A stretch of DNA of 64,000 nucleotides from Penelope pileata (lineage: Eukaryota > Chordata > Aves > Galliformes > Cracidae): positions 945,694 to 1,009,693 of the forward strand of contig WBMW01004108.1 in assembly GCA_013396635.1 (NCBI GenBank). Direction: 5' to 3'. Positions within the stretch are counted from its first letter, which is position 1. The number at the start of each line of letters is the position of its first letter. The notes under the pieces were generated by a model that was given only the letters and a program-made list of their open reading frames with translations, was not told the origin of the DNA and did not search any database. Shown here in pieces: positions 59,830-64,000 of this stretch. The position numbers and the translations under genes are program-made.

Positions 59830-61382
59830 TTAGTTCTGATGACTTTGTTCCAGCTTTCAGGAAATTAAAACAAAAATGTTTTCAGTGAAATAAAATCTTT
59901 GCCTTGATGCGAGTTGTTTCATATAACTGGTGGTACAGCCATGGGACTAAGGCTGCAGAAGGTTTTGAAGAGATCTAAGGACCACAGAAGAGCCAACAGA
60001 GCATGGATAAGCCATGTTGCTTGAGCACAGGCATTTGGTTCCTACTTGAGATGCTCTCCCACAGCCTCCAGAGGAGCATGACTCTGCCGTACTGCCCGTG
60101 TGGGTGTCTCAGATCCTCTTCAATGCTGTAATTTCTTCCAATCCTCAATGTTGTGTATTTAGACACCCTCAATTTCTGTCTTTAGAGAACTGAACTATAC
60201 CTTGGACTCTGTTCACCGTGTCAGGGCTCATTGAAATTACCAACACCAAACGTCTGAGGCCGTGGCAAAACTCTGGGGTGTCAGGGAGGTTAACACAAAG
60301 CACAGAGGAGAGATGGGACCTCTGGGAGACTCCTGGAACAGCTGCTGCAGCAAAAGGGCTCCTGAAATGACCCCAAATTCTGATGCATGAGCAGATGAAC
60401 TGAGCCCTGGGCGTGCAGCCCCGAGCAGGCAAAAGAGAGCTTGCCAGCATGAAGCCTCTCATAGCTGAGTGATTGAAATATTTGCTTTGGCTGTGGAAAA
60501 CTGACCTAAAATCCTGTTATTTTGCTACCAAGGAACACATCTTATCTACTGAGCGTGGGTTCTCCCTTACAAAAACTATTACACTTTGTGTCATGTTTAA
60601 ATATCCACTGGGACAGAGAAAGAAAGTTCAGCTCAGTCAAGAACTGAAGACTTCAAGCACATCCTGAGGCAGACCCTCTGTACCATGAAATTCTACATCC
60701 AACATCTACATCTACATCCCTCTGCCCTGCCTCGAAGGATGGACAAGCTGACATCAGCACCCACTGCTGCATCTCAGCCAAGTGTCCTGAGGACTGAAGG
60801 TACAGATAAGGTAATTTGGGTTTTGTTTTTGCAAATACTCCACAAGTTTCTTCCCGTCTCCAGCCTCTCAGTCAAAACATTTCATTTTGTAAATGCTCAA
60901 ATATTTTTTTTTTCCCAACACTTGCTCTTTTGTATTTTTGTACTTTTTTTTTTTCTCTTTTTCCTTTCACACCAGAAAGATCTGTTGGTTTTGACCCAAG
61001 CTGATGTCACGATGTGTGCTGAGTTGTACAAAACTGCAATCTGGGAAGGGGTCAGAAAGAGGGCAAACGAAGCACTCTAAGAAAGCCAATCCAAAACAAC
61101 TTTGGGGCACTCAGAACCACACCCAGCCATCCAGATTTTTGGGTGAAATAGATTCCCCACACAGAATAATGGAGGCATGGATTATCTGAGGCCACAGGAA
61201 GACACCACTGCAGTTACCAAAACCTGAGCAAGACCATGATACTTTTCACAGGGCATTAATTGCTCGGCACCCATGGAAGAGTAATGAAGAGATGCAACAT
61301 CTGGCTCTTGGCTTTCATATTTTTCTTCTCCATGGTCACAGCAGGGAAGACAGCAGGACCAAATTGTGGCCTGATAGCTGCC
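59830..61382. other. Unique noncoding sequence
   Basis: No gene recognised. Short CATCTA repeats lie near 60693-60718 and T runs near 60906 and 60946. Frames are short. The 131-codon plus frame at 60685-61080 has no known domain and includes a phenylalanine-rich stretch from the T runs. Confidence 0.5.
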
Positions 61383-61722
61383 TTTCAATATCTAAAGGGG
61401 AGCTCCAAGAAAGAGAGGGACAGATTCTTTAGCAGGGTCTGTGGGGATAGGACAAGGGGGAATGGTGTCAAACTGAAAGAGAGGAGATTTAGGTTAGATT
61501 TCAGGAAAAAGTTTTTTACAGTAAGGGTGGTGAAGCACTGGAACAGGTTGCTCAAGAGATGTGGCGGATGCCCCATGTCTGGAGACATTAAAGGTCAGAC
61601 TGGGGGGGGCTCTGAGCATCCTGATTGAACTGTAGGTGCCCCTGTACATTGCAGGGGAATTGGACTAGCTGACCTTTAAATGTCCCTTCCAACTCTAAGG
61701 ATTCTATGATTCTATGATTCTA
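61383..61722 (+). mobile_element. CR1 LINE 3' fragment (CR1-F-like), longest plus copy
   Basis: Starts TTCAATATCTAAAGGGGAGC at the end of the reverse transcriptase reading region. It continues GGGGATAGGACAAGGGGGAA, TTTAGGTTAGATTTCAGGAA, CAGTAAGGGTGGTGAAGCAC and CTGTAGGTGCCCCTGTACAT and ends GATTCTATGATTCTATGATT. About 340 bp. Confidence 0.94.
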
Positions 61723-62894
61723 AATGTAATCATTCAAGGGAGTTTTGTTTGAACCAGCAGTTTTGGTAGACACCGAGTGCTGGGAACGCTCCTGTTTGAG
61801 CAGTGCGCTGGTTCCACTTGTCCCAGTGAAGTTTTTCAACCATTTCTGTCCTTCATTTCCCTCTCCTGCCTTCCACCTCCGCCCCCACCACAGAGACATA
61901 AACGCAGCTTTTCTGCTTCCAGCACGGTACACAATCAGGGCAGGGTGTTAATAACAAACAGGCACCACGGAATTAATGTTCCCCTTTGCAGATGTATCCC
62001 CATGAAGCTGGCACAGCTGCTGCAGTCTGGAGCAGGGCTGACTAGTGAAGAAGCACATTTTTTTCTTGCTAATAAGACCCCAAACCACAATTGAGCAATG
62101 GAGCAATTATGTTCTTTAAGATGAAATTCTGACTCACGCTAAGGACTCTTAAAAAATCAAGTTTTTTTTTCGTCCTGAGCTCTGCCAAAAATCCCGTGGT
62201 GACCTTCTTTATTCTTTCCTGCTCACAGTTAAGTGGAATGACAGCTCAAGGTCAAGAATGGAAAACAAAGTGATTTAAAGCTAAGTAGAATAAGGTGGTA
62301 GGTTTCAAAAGATCAGAGATGAATAAAAGGGAAGGGAATTTCCTTGTTGAATTTGAATCCATGACCAGTCTCTCTTATCAGCGTAGCCGATGGGGGTCAC
62401 GAAAAAAAATTCCAAATTTTTCACCTTTTCCTTAGTAACCCTAAGAGATAGGGAGATAGGAGGCTGTATCAAAATTCTGGCTTTAACCAGTGCTAAACAT
62501 TAGTGATGTATTGGATGTGGTCCTGAACTTTGAATCTTGGCTTTTAAAATGTTGTCAAACCACAGTGCACAGCCTGATGTACTTGGGACTGGGCAGCTCA
62601 GGTCACACTAGCAATCTGCCCAGCCTGGTGCCTTGTCTCCTGGAGTGGCTGCTACTGAATTCTCCAAAGGAAAGGGCAAAACGAGCACGTGAGGAGCTAA
62701 TCAAAGACTAGGATGAGCACAGAGAAGATTTTTATTTGGTCAGTTTTATACTATTCTATTTTTACACTAGATCCATAGGAGCTCCTGGTCCTACCCACTT
62801 TTATGCCTTTTCTATAATTCAACCAACTGAAACCAACCGTGGCAACCAACTGCACAAGGCAGGAATGCACTTGAACAACTTGAGTTGCTTGAGT
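61723..62894. other. Unique noncoding sequence
   Basis: No gene recognised. A TGACTCA motif lies at 62130-62136. Confidence 0.5.
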
Positions 62895-63055
62895 AGAGCA
62901 GTGATCACTGCACCAAGTCTGCTGGAGTTCAAGGAACATTTGGACAATGCTATCAGCCAAAGCATTTGATTTTTGGGTGGTCATGTGTGGAGCCAGGAGT
63001 TGGCCTCCATCATCCTTGTAGATCTCTTCCAACATGGGACATTCTGTGCTGTGAA
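62895..63055 (+). mobile_element. CR1 LINE 3' fragment, older subfamily
   Basis: GGAGTTCAAGGAACATTTGG and ACAATGCTATCAGCCAAAGC, then GGTGGTCATGTGTGGAGCCA, GGAGTTGGCCTCCATCATCC and CTTCCAACATGGGACATTCT follow the order of a CR1 3' end. The octamer tail has decayed to GTGCTGTG. Confidence 0.8.
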
Positions 63056-64000
63056 CTTCCCTATCAGCTGCGGTGTCAGTAGGACAACAGCCATGGTGCT
63101 TGCAAAGGAATCACCTGGAAAAATCCAAAACTATCACACCCACAACTCACTACTGATCAAAGCAGAGATAGCAATGCACAGGAAAGCCATGTTCCCCAAC
63201 AGCATCTCCTAGATATCCCATTTCTTGAAGGAAACTGCCATATCTGTAGGCTGATGCCAAAGACATTAAGAGTTAAGCCAACAGAATTAGGCTTCAGCTA
63301 TCCAAGGAGTTACAGATATATCCTCATATTCCATCTCGATTTCAGATCATGTTGCGGCAACTGAATGATTCAAAGTAATGTGCTAGCTTTAACCTGGGCA
63401 AAATATGGAAGATATTCTTCCTGAATTAGTTACAAAGTCGCAACTCTTAAAACAAAGCAAAGAAGAATTGCTGAGAAGGAACAACATGCTGTATTGAGAG
63501 CATTGGTTCTCCTGGGATCATGGCAGGGGCTTTGCAGTCCAGCCAAAAAATAGCTTTGTTGAGAAATTGCTACTCCATTGAACACACTAGCAGTATGAAA
63601 GTACTACTGGAATTTCCCATTGTTATCAAAGGAAATCTGTGTGTGAACAGGAAAGGATTTCTTCTGTAAAGTAAGAGTCACAGGTTTGGCAGGTAGAAGT
63701 TCTGTCTTCAGGGAATGAATACATTCTCCATAGGTGGAAACAGTGAAATGCTTGGAATGAGCCACTAACAAATGGCCAACAGAAAGGAGCCAGCAGCAAG
63801 GCAGCCCCATGCAATGACCACAGCTTTCTGCTACAGAGGAAGAACCGATCACTTGCTGGTGACCACTTGCTTGGTAGAAAGGTGGGCAGACCAGGTCATG
63901 TTTAATGCTTGGTTACATTAAATTCATTCATCATTTTCTTTTGGAAGGAGCAACCAAGAGTTGAGCTCTGGAAACTGAATGTTGATTTTGAGAGGGATGA
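63056..64000. other. Unique noncoding sequence to the window end
   Basis: No gene recognised. Two overlapping minus frames (63604-63852) carry no known domain. Confidence 0.5.

Noticed and set aside
1..64000. CRISPR arrays, operons, tRNA or rRNA genes
   Set aside because: No regularly spaced repeats, no tRNA-like B-box with cloverleaf and no rRNA sequence were seen. The sequence is vertebrate noncoding DNA.

Overview
The window looks like bird nuclear DNA, most likely from a galliform such as chicken, turkey or a relative. The strongest evidence is at least fifteen pieces of the avian LINE CR1. Many of these are truncated copies ending in ATTCTATG-type octamers or their complement (CATAGAAT, ATCACAGAAT). 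Several carry the CR1-F-like tail signature (lead-in ACAGGGACACCTACAG, or CTGTAGGTGTCCCTGT on the other strand). A deleted Galluhop-type mariner copy and two ERVL-like LTRs agree with this. One undetermined base (N, 21277) indicates a draft assembly. I recognise no complete protein-coding gene. The long open frames have no recognisable domains, and several fall on simple repeats or old repeats, so the window is intergenic or intronic.

Layout. 1-5888: unique sequence with faint old repeats. 5889-6434: mariner deletion derivative with both terminal inverted repeats and TA target-site flanks. 6435-20746: mostly unique sequence with microsatellites, exon-like blocks at 12551-12589 (+) and 14503-14681 (-), one CR1 (14700-14930), a perfect 30-bp tandem duplication (16610-16669) and a CpG-richer patch (about 19760-20240). 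20747-22545: repeat block made of a 338-bp solo LTR with 5-bp target-site duplications, followed by a CR1 tail and an inverted CR1 endonuclease-domain remnant. 22546-39352: mostly unique DNA with a CpG-richer stretch around 31000-31680 that holds an exon-like block (31224-31304, -), a second CpG-richer patch around 35160-35640 with a perfect 8-bp-stem inverted repeat, and microsatellites. 39353-48985: CR1-rich part with clustered tails (43196-43706; 47061-47330), an ERVL-like LTR (46186-46540), a G-rich tract beside a TGACTCACGTCA composite site, and an exon-like block (41539-41694, +). 48986-64000: unique DNA with CR1 copies at 56720, 59566, 61383 and 62895.

No gene system, operon, CRISPR array, tRNA or rRNA is visible. 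The features that could matter functionally are the four exon-like blocks, possibly exons of long noncoding RNAs or of an unrecognised gene, and the CpG-richer patches. All of these are inferences from splice-site and composition patterns and need transcript data. The repeat calls rest on visible termini, signature sequences and remembered family features, not on a database search.
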